A DNA stretch of 64,000 nucleotides from Nematostella vectensis. Its lineage: Eukaryota > Cnidaria > Anthozoa > Actiniaria > Edwardsiidae. Every line of letters begins with the position of its first letter. The first letter of the stretch is position 1. The notes beneath the pieces are model-generated. The model made no database searches. It saw only the letters and a list, made by a program, of their open reading frames with translations, and was not told the DNA's origin. Position numbers and translations under genes: made by a program. The stretch is from NCBI RefSeq assembly GCF_932526225.1, contig NC_064047.1, positions 6,323,501-6,387,500 on the forward strand, written 5' to 3'. Below, one piece after another: positions 21,501-32,344 of this stretch.

Positions 21501-22458
21501 ATGTCGATCGTATCACTTTCTTATTAAAACAGCAAGATGTCGAACTATAACTTATTTAAGGTGTACTTAATTAAATCATGCCTTTTTTGGGGTAGTAAAG
21601 AGGTACTTTTTTCCCCGATCCCAGGGTATAACAAACTAAAAAGGCCTGATCCCAAAATTGGGTTTAATTGTGATTTCGTACATTTTTGGATAAATGGAAC
21701 CTGATCACGAGAATATTCTCACGAATATTCCATTTTGTTCAATTAACTCGTCATCATCGTTTTTGAATGTCGATCGTATCACTTTCTTTTAAAACAGCAA
21801 GATGTCGAACTATAACTTATTTAAGGTGTACTTAATTAAATCTTGCCTTTTTTGGGGTAGTAAAGAGGTACTTTTTTTTCCCCGATCCCAGGGCATAACA
21901 AACTAAAAAGGCCTGATCCCAAAATTGGGTTTAATTGTGATCCCAACATTTTTTAAATGATTCCGATCCAACATAATTTTGATTCCTGATCCCAAAAATA
22001 AAGATTTATACTGTTTTAAATCATAAAGGCGAGTTAAATTTAAATTCCTTTAAATAAAAAAAAAACATTATTAAAATATGATGAAGTTATAAAGATGCAG
22101 CAAACATTTTTAAAACACCCAATTTCAAAGAAAGGTTGTTTCTTTGACCCCCTTAAGTTTCATTGTTGTCCGATTATGACTCAAATCTTGCTTGGATTTA
22201 ATCTTTATCACTTAGTTCCTCCTACATTCAAAATTAATTTTTATGATCTTGCACTTATAATTTCCATATTACTTTACATTTGTACATCACTTGCATATGT
22301 ATTTTTGTAACTACAAAAGTTGTATCTTATACTTCTGTCATTATACTTACATCTCTTAAACTTTGTTCTTCCTTGTCGAATTCAACTCGTCCGTTATGGC
22401 TGTGACAATTGGCGAGAGAACTAGCGAGCGCCACTAGAATAAGACTACTTAAGATCAT
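15543..22458 (-). CDS. Secreted collagen-like protein with internal coiled coil (8 exons, 366 aa)
   Basis: Exons on the minus strand, all phase 0: 22458-22351, 20156-19965, 19118-19062, 18518-18477, 18047-17994, 17577-17485, 16671-16387, 15812-15543. The protein starts with a signal peptide ([18 protein letters not shown]). Next comes a CPCEC cysteine cluster (56-60) and a first Gly-X-Y stretch (about 63-113) with [10 protein letters not shown] repeats, then GVCDKAT. Residues 120-182 form a heptad-like coiled coil ([41 protein letters not shown]), spread over three short exons. A second Gly-X-Y stretch (about 188-255) follows. The C-terminal tail contains CSSN, YNCECQ and the ending [14 protein letters not shown] trimeric extracellular-matrix or mucus role is inferred. 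It lacks the minicollagen cysteine-rich domains and the fibrillar COLF1 domain. A TATA box lies upstream. Exon joining is by consensus and phase; further small exons cannot be excluded. Confidence 0.85.
16010..16231. repeat. Three tandem copies of a 73-bp repeat
   Basis: GCATTTGAACCCATGTATTG recurs at about 16010, 16083 and 16156, and each copy continues through ATAACTTATAAAGGGCTACATC. The copies are nearly identical, so the amplification is recent. They sit in the intron between the last two exons of the collagen-like gene. Confidence 0.9.
17245..17453. repeat. Imperfect ~20-bp tandem repeat (CCATATAAGGG motif)
   Basis: About ten degenerate units around TATACCATATAAGGGATCC. It lies within the intron between coiled-coil exon 17577-17485 and the second collagen exon, starting about 30 bases past the splice donor. 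Each unit carries a CCATATAAGG core that resembles a serum-response CArG box, CC(A/T)6GG, although the central bases often deviate. Confidence 0.75.
19640..19915. repeat. Dispersed repeat pair flanking a collagen exon, copy 1
   Basis: About 270 bases, from TCCTTATTAGGACATTACA to TTAGACCATTTAGAAAAACAAC. They align in the same orientation with 20285-20545 (TCCTAATTAGGAATTACAT ... AAGACCATTTAGAACAAC). The two copies bracket the collagen exon 20156-19965, with copy 1 only about 50 bases from its splice donor. Confidence 0.7.
20285..20545. repeat. Dispersed repeat pair flanking a collagen exon, copy 2
   Basis: Partner of 19640-19915, about 645 bases away. Shared landmarks are CCATATTTG, TTTCCACGTA, ACTTGCAGGAATTCG and TTTTCCCGCGCGCTC. 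A poly-G run follows at about 20566-20585. Confidence 0.7.
21457..21960. repeat. ~260-bp tandem duplication in intron 1 of the collagen-like gene
   Basis: Two near-identical blocks start at GAATATTCCATTTTGTTCAA (about 21457 and 21723) and run through ATGTCGATCGTATCACTTTC, GATGTCGAACTATAAC and CTTTTTTGGGGTAGTAAAGA to CCCAAAATTGGGTTTAATTG. Few differences are visible, so the event is recent. The 2.2-kb intron holding it shows no coding exon. Confidence 0.85.
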
Positions 22459-22517
22459 TTTAAGGCGCTTTTCCTAAGAACAGGGTCTCATATGTAGCCC
22501 TATGAAACCTACCCTTT

Positions 22518-22525
22518 CTTTTATA
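22518..22525 (-). promoter_or_regulatory. TATA box of the collagen-like gene
   Basis: TATAAAAG on the minus strand, 60 bases upstream of the ATG at 22458. The predicted start of transcription would be near 22490, giving a 5' UTR of about 30 bases. Confidence 0.6.
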
Positions 22526-24429
22526 ACGGTCGCCGGCATTAACGGAAACTTCAAAGATTTAACCACGCCGCCCGGGCAAGCTTATTGTATTTTCCCCACG
22601 TTGTCGTGGAGTGTCAACAAAATGTCCCTTTTTTTGTCGCCGTAGTACTGTAACTAGCTTATTACAACGGAAGACGAAAATTGCACCATTTATAACTATT
22701 GTTACAGTGTTAGTACAGCTGAGTACATAAAACTGGTTTTAATAGCGGGTAGTGTGAAAAGTTATAAAGTCATCTTTGTGTAAATGGGTTTTCAGTAAAA
22801 TATGGATCTCCGCAGAGAGGAGCGGTAAGTCCAGAGCGGAGCAATATGGAGCTGGAATTCAATTCAGGGAATTTTTTTTTTGTAATAACGGGTTTTTTCC
22901 AGGCTCAATTAATAAAGGCATTCAATTCGAAACAACTAGACTAAATAGTCCGAAGGTTCGCGAGCGTGAAAGGAGCGGGTCTTTCCTTTTATCTTCTAGT
23001 AGAAGGGACCATTAAAATCAGTGAATCATCATCGCCAATTTCTCCGCTGCCAATTAGTTGCAATCATTGCAACTTACTGCCAATTATTAGCTGCAATCAC
23101 CGATTGCCTTTATAAATGTTGGTAACATTGCAGTCAAACCGACCGTTTGTTTCTTACAAGGGTATACTTTGAACAGTTCTGATGCCGGAAATATCGATTT
23201 TAAAAGTTGCTGGGAAAAGGCTCTGAAAATAATCTGTTCCGTTTTCCCATGCGCATTGCGGCGCAATATTGGTATTGTGTAGTTCCAGAAAATATCCTTA
23301 CCTTCCCCCCCATGGAGGGGATTGGAAATTCCGGGGGGTTCAAACGGACAGAAATTCCCAGACAGTTACTGTATTTATTTTTTTCCAGAGGGATGGGGGG
23401 GGGGGGGGGGGGTCATACCTCCGACCCCCTCCAGGGGGGGGGTATGAATATTTTCTGGAACTACACATTTTGGATGACCAGATTGTCTGACCAAGTTAAA
23501 GGACAACCACCCTTGAAAATCGAGAGAATATATTGCTTTGTAATCCTTCTGAATATTCTGCAATTCATTCATTCATTCATCTATTTATTTGTTTTTTTTT
23601 TTAATATTTTATTTTCGGCTACAGCCACCCCTCACTTAGAGGATTATTGCCTGGGGGGGCATGCATAGTTTAATATCTGTGCTTAAATACTCCTATACTT
23701 ACTTTCAGAAAGAGAGTTCCACTGACTTATATTTATAGTGTAAAAGAGAGTCTAGGTACTTTTGTTTTACAGTTTATTTGATTAAGATTGTGTCATTTCG
23801 TTTGTCTTGATTTTCTCGCTCGCTCTGCAGGTCAGATTTCACAGAGAATTTCCGCTAGAAAGCGAATAATATAATATCGAAGATCGGTTCGTTAAGTTTG
23901 GAACATTCTTTCCCGGAGAACCCGACTGGAGCCGTAGAGTGGAATTCCAAATGACAACTAATGAATTGCCAGTGGCGCAGAGGCTTCTGGTCAATGCGAT
24001 ATTTTACAAATTAGGGACGACGGAAAAAGAAAACCTGCTACCAAGGGTATCAAAGTAATGCGAATAAAATACAGCAGGTGCAAAACTGGTGGACGCAAGA
24101 AAAATAAGCAGATAGAGAAAGTGGCAATCACAGCTATTTCAAAATGGCGAGAGCCGTGAAAAAACAGTCTTTCTCCGCCCGTCTTAAACGCAATTAAAAT
24201 CTTCTCCAAGGTTTATGTTTGTGCTTTGGAAATAAAAAGCATTCAATTTTGAGAGTTTTATATGCCTTTAATTCTATTTCATTCTATTCTATTTTTTTCG
24301 TAGTACAGGATATTTTTTAATCCAGATAAATACGTTCCGGTAACCTCCTTCGCAATCCTTGTTAACACTTTCACGCAACGAACTTGTAAGGTTGCTACGC
24401 CTCCGTCACGTGATGGGGGGAGGGGGACG
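22526..24429. other. Intergenic region between two minus-strand secreted-protein genes
   Basis: It contains the MITE at 23276-23467, G homopolymers near 23396-23412 and 23436-23443, and a TTCATTCATTCATC run near 23568. No convincing exon is seen; open frames here are short and lack domains. Confidence 0.5.
23276..23467. mobile_element. MITE with TGTGTAGTTCCAGAAAATAT termini
   Basis: The left end TGTGTAGTTCCAGAAAATAT (from 23276) and right end ATATTTTCTGGAACTACACA (to 23467) are perfect 20-base inverted repeats. They enclose about 150 bases with further imperfect inverted GGAGGGG/CCCCCTCC blocks and G runs. No coding potential. Confidence 0.85.
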
Positions 24430-24810
24430 TCAAGTAAAAGCGCTTTCTGTGTGACGGAGCCATCGAACACAATGTGCCTGTCGCGTGACAGAAATATTGT
24501 AACATAATGTGTCTGAATTGCGTGATGGATACATGTTGTATTTACGCTTTTTCGGTGATGGAGACATTGCAACACAGTGGGCATGTTGCGCGACTAAGTC
24601 ATTGTAACACAATGTGACATTTGTGTGAAGGAAACATTGTAACATAATGTATTTTTTTGCGTATGGAGACATTGTAAAATAATGTGCTTTTGCGTGGTGG
24701 AGACATTGAAACACAATATCCTTTGCGTGACGGAGACATTGTAACACAATGCGTTTTTTGCGTGACAGAGTCATTGTAACACAATGTTCTTGTTGCGTGA
24801 CAGAGTTCAC
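24430..24810. repeat. ~37-40-bp minisatellite downstream of the vWA gene
   Basis: About ten degenerate units of the type GACATTGTAACACAATGTG...GCGTGACGGA. ACATTGTAACACAATGT is itself a near-palindrome. The array ends about 35 bases from the stop codon of the vWA gene, so it probably lies in or next to its 3' UTR. The minus-strand open frame through the array is a repeat artefact. Confidence 0.85.
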
Positions 24811-24845
24811 AAAGAAGTTGAAGAGGAGACTAGCCCTATGGTAGC

Positions 24846-27800
24846 TTATTTAGTGCAGTGCTCATTCGCGAACTTTTCGAGAGCCATCACCAAGTACTTG
24901 TCCATGTTCGGTACTTTAGCATCAAATCTCGGAACGTAGCGAGAGAATGCGTCCACCTCTTTGGACACAAAGTCTCCGACGGCAACACCCATGAACGCCA
25001 CGCCGTGTTCATTCTGGAACATAGAAGGTTCTAGATTATTCTCACACTTTTAGACTTTTTGCTTTGTGTTGGTACCTAGTCGGCTAAATGAATCGCCTTT
25101 AACATCACAGGGCAGTCCGCGTGGAAGTCCTTGGTTTTTTGTGTGTGTAAAAACAATAAGCATGTAATAACCAATGACTGCAATATGGTCACAATCCTGC
25201 AATAAAGAGTCTGCTTGAAACCTCTTAGAATAAGAGTTAGTTGATTACTGTGACAAAAAAAAGGCAAGCTGTAGAATAACAAGGTGCTCTGCGTCGGTCT
25301 GAAATTAGAGAAAAAAATCAACACAATGTAATAACGCCTCAGTGAAAACAAAATAGTTACACTGAAATTTCGAGCGTTAGCCTTTCCTCGAAACAAAAGA
25401 GCTTTTCAGGAACTCATCAGAAACCGTTTCCGTTTTCACAGGCGTAATACCAATCCAAACTTGTGTTCATTTATTTCCCTATTTCGTTTTCATTTTTCAT
25501 ACTAAATACCTGGAGCGGGTCCATAAACAGGTAGTAGGGCTCCGCGTCTTGTCTGACGCGTCCGTCGCTCAGCGTAATGACAACCTTGGCTGAGCCCGGC
25601 CTCATCCCCTTCGCTTCAGTAAAGAAGGTCGTCTCCGCGAGTTTCAATGCCTTATTCGCATAAGTGTTGCCACTTAGCTGTGTGGAATTCTGAAGCATAA
25701 TGTCTTGATTACCGTAAGCCTTCTAGTGCTGTATGGCCTCGAATTATTTTGGGGGGGGGGGGACGATACAGAAACACTAAGAAAACAATAGGGGGCACAT
25801 CCACGCCCCTACTGGTCATTTCTTTATAATATTTGAAAATATTTGGGGGGGGGACATGCCCCCAGTGCCCCACCCCCTGCTACGGCCCTGATGATGGGAT
25901 GCAATACAATACAATACAATAAACTTTATTTAACGAGGGTTTCGTATTAACCTTTTACAGTTTTATAATATATGGCTCTCCAATGGTTTGAAAAACGGTT
26001 TTCCTTTAAAGCTTTGTTAGCCTTTTTTTTCGATGGAATACAAAAACACATGTTTGTTCCCAGCAAGCTGCTTTTTTCAGGTTGGGTTAAGTGGAGGATT
26101 TTTTGGCTATCTAATTATCTACTAGGTTCTGCCTGAAAGCTTTTGTCCTAATTGGTATATTTAGAGTCTAATGCAGTATGATGCGAAACACGGGATTTCA
26201 AAAACTTGGAGTGAGGAAAACTAATATGAGAGGATGCTGTACGAAAAGATAGCAGTTGAAAAGACAGCAGATAGCTAGCCTGCGTAGTTGGCAGTTTTGT
26301 TGGGTTTCAGAGCAGCATTTTCTCCGCGAATACTCGAAATCGTCCGTAGTTATTATTTTTTTTCAAGCGACTCCTTGCTAGCTTTTTGCCCTCTCGTGCT
26401 AGCAAACTAAATTACGAACGATTTTGCTTATTCTCGGATAAAAAACTGCTCTAAAATTCAACAAAACCGCCAGCTACGCAGACTAGCAGATGTCAACTGT
26501 CTGCAGCCATAGCAAAAGTTAAATAGTTGCTATGTCTTATTGAGGCGCAAGCTGCAGTTTTCCTCCTGACAAGTCTCAATGATATTACCCTAAATGAAGT
26601 GAACAGCTTACCATGACCTTGTGGATAACTGCCGTCCAATCGCGGCTGCGTATATCGTCTAGACCAATCACAATCTCCGCCTCATTCGCAAACGTGATGA
26701 GACCCACATGGGTTCCGCCCTCAGATATGATGTCTTTCAGACTTCCAATAACCAGGCTTGTGAAGTTCTGCGCCTGAGAGAGACCCCATTCCATGCTCAT
26801 GGACACGTCAAGAAGGATAGCGATGTCAAGCTGTTCCTGACAATCTATGATAAAAACGTGACGTCACTTCCGGTTGAGTTGTACGAGGTAACCCAGTAGT
26901 GAACTTGATTTTGTAATATGTTTTATTCGGAGCTCGCCTTCTGGCTTTTAATCATTCAAAATCCTTGAAGGTTTTTTTTTATTGGCAAGCGCTTAGTGTT
27001 TTTTTTTTATCACGCCACCTCTCCGCAAGTCGCCGACCAATCAAAAATAACCAATTGTGATTCCGCTGGTTTGAATAAAAAAAACAATATTAGATGTCAT
27101 TGACAAGATAATGAAAATTGCAGTAATTAGGAGGACTTTTTTCAGATTTTTCTAAGTCTCGAGTTATCGAGATCTTACATGCATTTGATATTGAGGTGTC
27201 CTAGACTGCTTCATAGACTGCATATTCATCTCTTTGTTATACTTACATCTAACTCGGTAAACATAGTTTGTATCGGCTGCGCCTGCGCAAAGAAGACTAC
27301 TGCTGTCCTGACATGGTACTCCTATCTCAGAATTGTCGCTGTTTCCCTGAGAGCACTGATGCGATGGTGCACCCAAAAGAGACGCGTCTTTATTGGCGCC
27401 CGACCAGCATTCAGCAAAGAACTGAATCCCAACGTATTTGTGGCCACCCTGGCGAGCTTTCTCGGAGCAACGACACAACAGACTACGGGAACGGGTACAT
27501 CATTGGAAATCAAATTTCAAGTGAAAAATTTTTAGAAAATTCATTCGACAATATCACGAAAGCTTGCATGTAAACAGTCTTTTTGATATAAAAGAACATT
27601 TTTATAAGAACGTCCAGCCTGATGCTAGGATAATAAAATGTTGGCTGACAGATCTGTTTAGACTCTGTTTTGATGAACATAAGTAGGGAATGTTATTTCA
27701 GGTCGATAATTTATCTATTTTACCAGCTCAATTAGGCTTATACTGTTTTTTTGTGGGGTTTCAGTAGCAGAGGATTTCAGTAACGCAGGGGCGCAAATAG

Positions 27801-29326
27801 CTTTTTCGCTAAATGGGGGTGGGGGAGGGGGGGGGGGGTGGCACATTGACAAAGGGGGGGAGCGGGTAATTTTTTTTGTTACACATGTCCATATAAAGAA
27901 AACGTTGTCGTTTTGGGGATCTGGTAACAAGGAATCTTAGTTTCTCTTTAGAGACCTTCTCCATTGACCAAAGATGGTCACGGTCACTGTTTTTCTTTTC
28001 TGGTTACAAGTCATAAAGTTTACGAAGCACCTGCGATACGGCAACCTTAGAAATGACAAGACCCTCTAACCCTTCTCCTAGACCCGCTACTGTAACGATT
28101 TTCTTACCTTTCCACCGAGCCCTGAAAGTCATGCCAATCAAACCATTGCCCGCTCCAGACCGTAGAATTCGGATCACGGTCGTTCACGAGCTCTGCGGGA
28201 AGAGGCCTGGTACGGCTGTCATCGTAACAGCCAACCTTGTCAAAACTGACAGGGCATTGACGGCCGTGGCCTAGAACTGAACAAATTGAAACAGAAAACG
28301 TGGTCACGATTAAGTGTCTTTATAAAATAAATATTTTAATCTTTTTTATAAGAACGTTCAGACTGAGGTTTTACAAGCGATGAACATGCCGAAGCTCTGA
28401 TAGCGACAAAATATATTCTTATCAAGGTTCTAAATTTAAAGAATCTAATTGTATTTTAACGACTAAAAATGCTATCGTTATTTATCATTTTTTTGGAAAT
28501 TCTGTTATTTAATATTTTATTGGTATTGTAATCTTATATACAATAGTAAACTTTTTTAGCCCAAAAAGAGCGGCTCTGCTAAAGAGTGTAAGTGGATAAA
28601 ATTTTTAATGAGTTTCTTCTTGGGAGACCAAACGAAATTTTGAAATATTTTGTCATATGAAGAAAACGTTGTCGTTTTGAGGGACTGGTACCGAGGACTC
28701 TTAGTTTCTTTTCAGATAATTTCTCCATTGACTTAAGATGGTCACAGTCACTGTTTTTAGCTTCTGATTATAAAAGTTTACGAAGCACCTGCGTTACGGT
28801 AACCTTAAAAATAACAAGAATCGTGCAGTTTTTCCAAATAAGGAATATAGTAGATTCCTTATATGGAAGTGACCGCTTTTGGCAATAACGACATTTTTTG
28901 GGCTAAATTTTCTTGATATGTTTCTGTAGCTTTTAATCCTCCACAGGCTCTTGAATGTGGATACGTTATGCAGGCAGAGTGTTTTGTCGTTGTCTTCTTA
29001 TAAGGATACAGAGGATTTCCTTTTTTTTCAGGGGCGGCGGAGGGGAGGGGCAGGAGGGGCGCCACTTTTGAAAGTGTGGGGGGGGGGGAGCAGTGCGCTT
29101 TTCTGAGCGGATTTACTGTATATATGAAAGATTTTAAACCAACGGGTTTCAAGCGATACATAAGCAACCGACAACAAATTTGTTGAACAGTTTAAAATCC
29201 CGTGCATAAAAACCTAGGTTATCCCCTGAGTTTTGATAAATAGCGCTAAGAATCCAGCAACCAGCCCCTCCCCTCTAAAACCACTACCCACCCCTCCCCC
29301 CAACTTCCCCCCTTCCCCCCCCCCCC

Positions 29327-29358
<32 letters not shown>

Positions 29359-29772
29359 TATGAGACCACGCCGCCGCCCACAGGAATTTTTGAAGCCGAC
29401 TTATTAAGACTATGTAAAAGTAAAAATGATATTTTGACGATAAACTCGAGTTCGGGCGTAAAATGCATTCGATGGTAATGTTTACAAATCGACTGATCCT
29501 TACAAGCGTTAGCGGTGAATACTTTCCATTACACCGAGATTGCGAGCCAATCAGAGCGAGCGTTTTTGCGAAGTTTCCGCCATGTATGTACTTATACCTA
29601 CTATCTAATTTTAAATTTAATGGCTCAATTTTCCGATATTCTAAAACAGATCTAAAAATAATTTTACCAACTCGATTTTGCAAAACCTTATGAATAAGAA
29701 AACAATATTCTTTTTAGGCTTACCTGCAAAACTGCCAAGGAATGCGAACGCCAATAAGATTCGGATCAGCAT
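24846..29772 (-). CDS. Secreted cysteine-rich + von Willebrand A domain protein (6 exons, 344 aa)
   Basis: Minus-strand exons: 29772-29724 (signal peptide MLIRILLAFAFLGSFA), 28276-28108, 27482-27247, 26844-26612, 25689-25510, 25013-24846. All phases agree and the sum is 1035 bases including the stop. Residues about 17-151 form a cysteine-rich module: VGCYDDSRTRPLPAEL, WSGQWFDWHDF, CRCSEKARQGGHKYVGIQFF, AECWSG and NYVYRV. It resembles WSC-like modules found repeatedly in anthozoan secreted proteins. Residues about 158-340 are a vWA domain with the metal-site motif DVSMS (164-168), the second-loop Thr in SGNTYANKAL (238) and LSDGR with Asp271, so the MIDAS is complete. It ends FANEHCTK-stop. 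The likely role is extracellular adhesion or matrix with metal-dependent ligand binding. A noncoding first exon near 30311 is likely. Architecture is confident; the ligand is unknown. Confidence 0.88.
25745..25925. repeat. G-rich dispersed repeat plus ATACA microsatellite
   Basis: A stretch with GGGGGGG, CATCCACGCCCCTACT, ATATTTGGGGGGGG and GCCCCCAGTGCCCCACCCCC, ending CTGCTACGGCCCTG. The same unit recurs at 44845-45008, and an inverted diverged relative lies at 42985-43130 and 62850-62995. A short (ATACA)n run follows at 25896-25918. It sits inside an intron of the vWA gene. Confidence 0.7.
26275..26487. mobile_element. Palindromic MITE (CTAGCCTGCGTAG termini)
   Basis: The left arm CTAGCCTGCGTAGTTGGCAG through GTTTTGTTG...AGAGCAG...AAATCGTCCGTA matches the reverse complement of the right arm ending CTACGCAGACTAG, over about 80 bases per arm with mismatches. 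It lies in the vWA-gene intron between exons 26844-26612 and 25689-25510. Confidence 0.8.
27890..28064. repeat. Intron duplication flanking a vWA-gene exon, copy 1
   Basis: About 170 bases (AAGAAAACGTTGTCGTTTTG ... TTTACGAAGCACCTGCG). They match 28656-28822 in the same orientation. The two copies lie on either side of exon 28276-28108, 765 bases apart. Confidence 0.85.
28656..28822. repeat. Intron duplication flanking a vWA-gene exon, copy 2
   Basis: Partner of 27890-28064, diverged by scattered substitutions. No second copy of the intervening exon is visible at the position expected if a simple tandem duplication had carried it. Confidence 0.85.
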
Positions 29773-30395
29773 TGTGCTTCTTCAACTGATAGACGAAACC
29801 TTGTCCGAAACTTGAATATCTTTGAAAATAACAAGAAACGGTATGTTTACGTGATTTCACGATAACACCGAAGCTGATAGAGTTCCTAGGACTCCTAACA
29901 TTGCAATGTAACACTCGTACATTGGTTCAATTCGAAGTAGCAATTAGCACTGTCATCAGTTATCCAATGTTAAAGTGTTTTCAGTCCCGTAGCCCGAATA
30001 TGGAGTTGGGTCGCCTTTAAAGGCTCCCTATTACACGTCCAATCTACGGGCTTGGTTTTCGGAGGTTTATAGTGTGCTAAGTATGTAAACCAGTGTCAAC
30101 AGTCCACTGTGTATTGAAGATATCGTCCTTAAAAATAAGAATTTATCACATCCCTTTTAAAAACATCACCAAAAATTGATTTATCTAGTGTCACGAATCC
30201 CATCGTGGCACTAACACCCAAATACTGAATGCTAAGTACAATAAACTTAACGTAACCCTCTATGAATAAAGTTTGCTCCTCTTGAAACAAGCAGCCAAAT
30301 ACTGACTTACCTTTTCTAAGAGGGCTGGTGTTCGAGGTATCTCATCGGATCTCCCGTTCTTATGTATTAACCACTAATCCCCGCTTTTACACTTA
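29773..30395 (-). other. Probable 5' UTR of the vWA gene with a UTR intron
   Basis: On the minus strand, TTTTCAAAG|ATATTC gives an acceptor with the exon beginning at 29819, leading to the ATG at 29772. A donor GAAAAG|GTAAGT ends a putative noncoding exon at 30311. A TTTAAAA element around 30417-30423 is placed to act as a TATA box for that exon. Inference from splice consensus only. Confidence 0.45.
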
Positions 30396-30427
30396 TCATC
30401 TGCTGCATCACCGAGATTTTAAAGCAC

Positions 30428-30556
30428 TTGGTCGGTATCCGGTATAACAGTTTATCTTTTCTGTCGGTACCCGGTATAACAACAGTTTATTTATTTGGTC
30501 GGTTTCGGTATAACAGTTCGTATTTATTTGGTCGCTTTCGGTATAACAGTTTATTT
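30428..30556. repeat. Tandem repeat upstream of the vWA-gene promoter
   Basis: Four degenerate units of GGTCGGTATCCGGTATAACA followed by GTTTATTT. They lie directly upstream of the predicted TATA element, so they may sit in the promoter. Confidence 0.75.
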
Positions 30557-30680
30557 AGCATCAGTACCGCCAGACGGATTGAGTGTGCAAATTTAAATTA
30601 TTTGATCTTCATATAATCTAATGGCAAAGTAATAATGAAATCACACCTTTTTTTCTGCTTTCTTTCTTTCTTTCTTTTTT

Positions 30681-30725
<45 letters not shown>

Positions 30726-31311
30726 TCTCCTTCTTCTCTCTTTCTTGCTCTCTCTCGTCACGTTTACCCCCTTTCCCTAGGGATAATAAAGTTTGAAAGT
30801 TTTGGGTGTTTGTGTGTGTAGAAATTTAGGCAGGGGGGGGGGGGGGGGGGGGGGGAGGGGGGAGGGGAAGATGAAAATGTTGTCCGGTATGGATTTAGAA
30901 CTAAGAAACAATGTACTTGGGCGCGTTCTGTTTTACAAGCACTAAGCATAAATATGCTCTCTTGTTGCAGGAAATGCCTACTGACTTTTAAAGTTCGTGC
31001 TTGGTTAAAATATCTGTTGGGTACTGAATACAAAACAAGTGTTGTTTTTTTTCAAGTGATACAAATCTATTAGTTTCTAATCCTCGACAAAATACAACTA
31101 ATGTACCACCTTCATATGAACTTTTAAGATTTTAATGTATTGAAAGCAATAATATGATATTGAAGCCAATATGTAATTAATGAAGGCTTAGAATTCTTTA
31201 ATCCTTTTTTCAGCAATGCAAACTCGAGTTGCCTAGATTTGAATTAGTTTCTACACAGCAAACAATACATCCAATATGAAAGGGATTTATTTGGGTTGAG
31301 ATTTATATCTT
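30557..31311. other. Intergenic region with (CTTT)n and poly-G tracts
   Basis: A (CTTT)n microsatellite lies at about 30656-30724, followed by CT-rich sequence. A G run of about 20 lies at 30832-30855. No exon is recognised up to the left edge of the segmental duplication. Confidence 0.6.
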
Positions 31312-31480
31312 GTAAAAGTTTTGCCTTTTATCAAGGCGTTAGGATGTAGAATTTGTTCTTTAGTGTATTAGAAAGGTGATTCTAAATCACTGATAAAAAC
31401 TGATTTATCGTCGCGCTTTCTATTAACTTAGGGCTTTCGATTAAAAGAAAAACATTTTCCAAACTACTGCCTGTCCATCC

Positions 31481-31541
31481 TCGGGGAACCAGGGCGTCGC
31501 GGAGATCGGGCCCGATTTCCGCGACGCCCTGGTTCCCCGAA
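31481..31541. repeat. Long near-perfect palindrome, unit 1 copy
   Basis: CGGGGAACCAGGGCGTCGCG and its reverse complement form arms of about 29 bases around a GGGCCC centre, with one mismatch (G/A). The same palindrome is kept in unit 2 at 49887-49947. Confidence 0.9.
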
Positions 31542-31947
31542 GATGCTGCTTGTTTAGAATTATGACACGTCTAAATCTGTGGAAAAGGCAAATTTGACCA
31601 GATCTCTCCTACACCGAGAGAACTTAAAAAAGCATTAATATCAATTTTACCCGTCTCACAACCTTTGCTTATTAGAGAATCTATAACGATGTACAAAATA
31701 TTAATCACAATTTTATTCTACTGACCTTTTCGACACCAGATCTACAATTTGCAACTATAATACTAGCTGTACTTTACCCTATATACCCTGCCTTTTAAGG
31801 TGATCACACTCTTTTGCTAACTACCTATAGTAGAGGGGAGACTAGGCGACCCTTACAAAATTTAGATGTTGCTCGCACTTAATATACCCAAGGGAAGGGC
31901 TTTTCTTATCGCAGCCTTCCAACGTGCTTTCTTTAATTCCTGCATAA

Positions 31948-32081
31948 GCGGATCCAGACTATTGCAATTGTAGCAAATGCTACGGTCAGATTAAAGGGAG
32001 TTGATTTATTTTTCTCACATTTTTTATCTGATCTTAATTCTGCATCTACGCTACAGTCAGATTTTTCTCTGGATCCGCCCC
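31948..32081. mobile_element. MITE of the GCGGATCCAG family
   Basis: GCGGATCCAGA at the left and TCTGGATCCGC at the right form inverted ends, with internal GCTACGGTCAGAT / CGCTACAGTCAGAT direct repeats. A copy is at 50353-50483 in unit 2. Related GGGGCGGATC(C/T)AG ends bound elements at 40447-40590, 61899-62022 and 35912-36337. Confidence 0.65.
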
Positions 32082-32344
32082 TGGCTGGTTATGCGGTAAG
32101 TTTTGTGTACAGGTTCATATTCAGATTCATATATCCTCTATTTCTATTTTTTTTTTTATCCATGCCCCACTCCACTGTGGCAGCACATAGCAGCACAAAT
32201 AAAACCCCGTGTAATATAAATCCGGAGTAATTCAGCCTATGGGAATCCTTTTCCTTTCCTCCCCCTTTTCTCTTTAATATATTTGAGATTTTTTTCAAGG
32301 AGCGAGCAAGTCTGTATCAGCTGATTTTCTATCGCGCAAGCGCG

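Noticed and set aside
24430-24810. Minus-strand frame of HCVTMSPSRK-type repeats
   Set aside because: Produced by the ~37-40-bp minisatellite next to the vWA gene stop codon.
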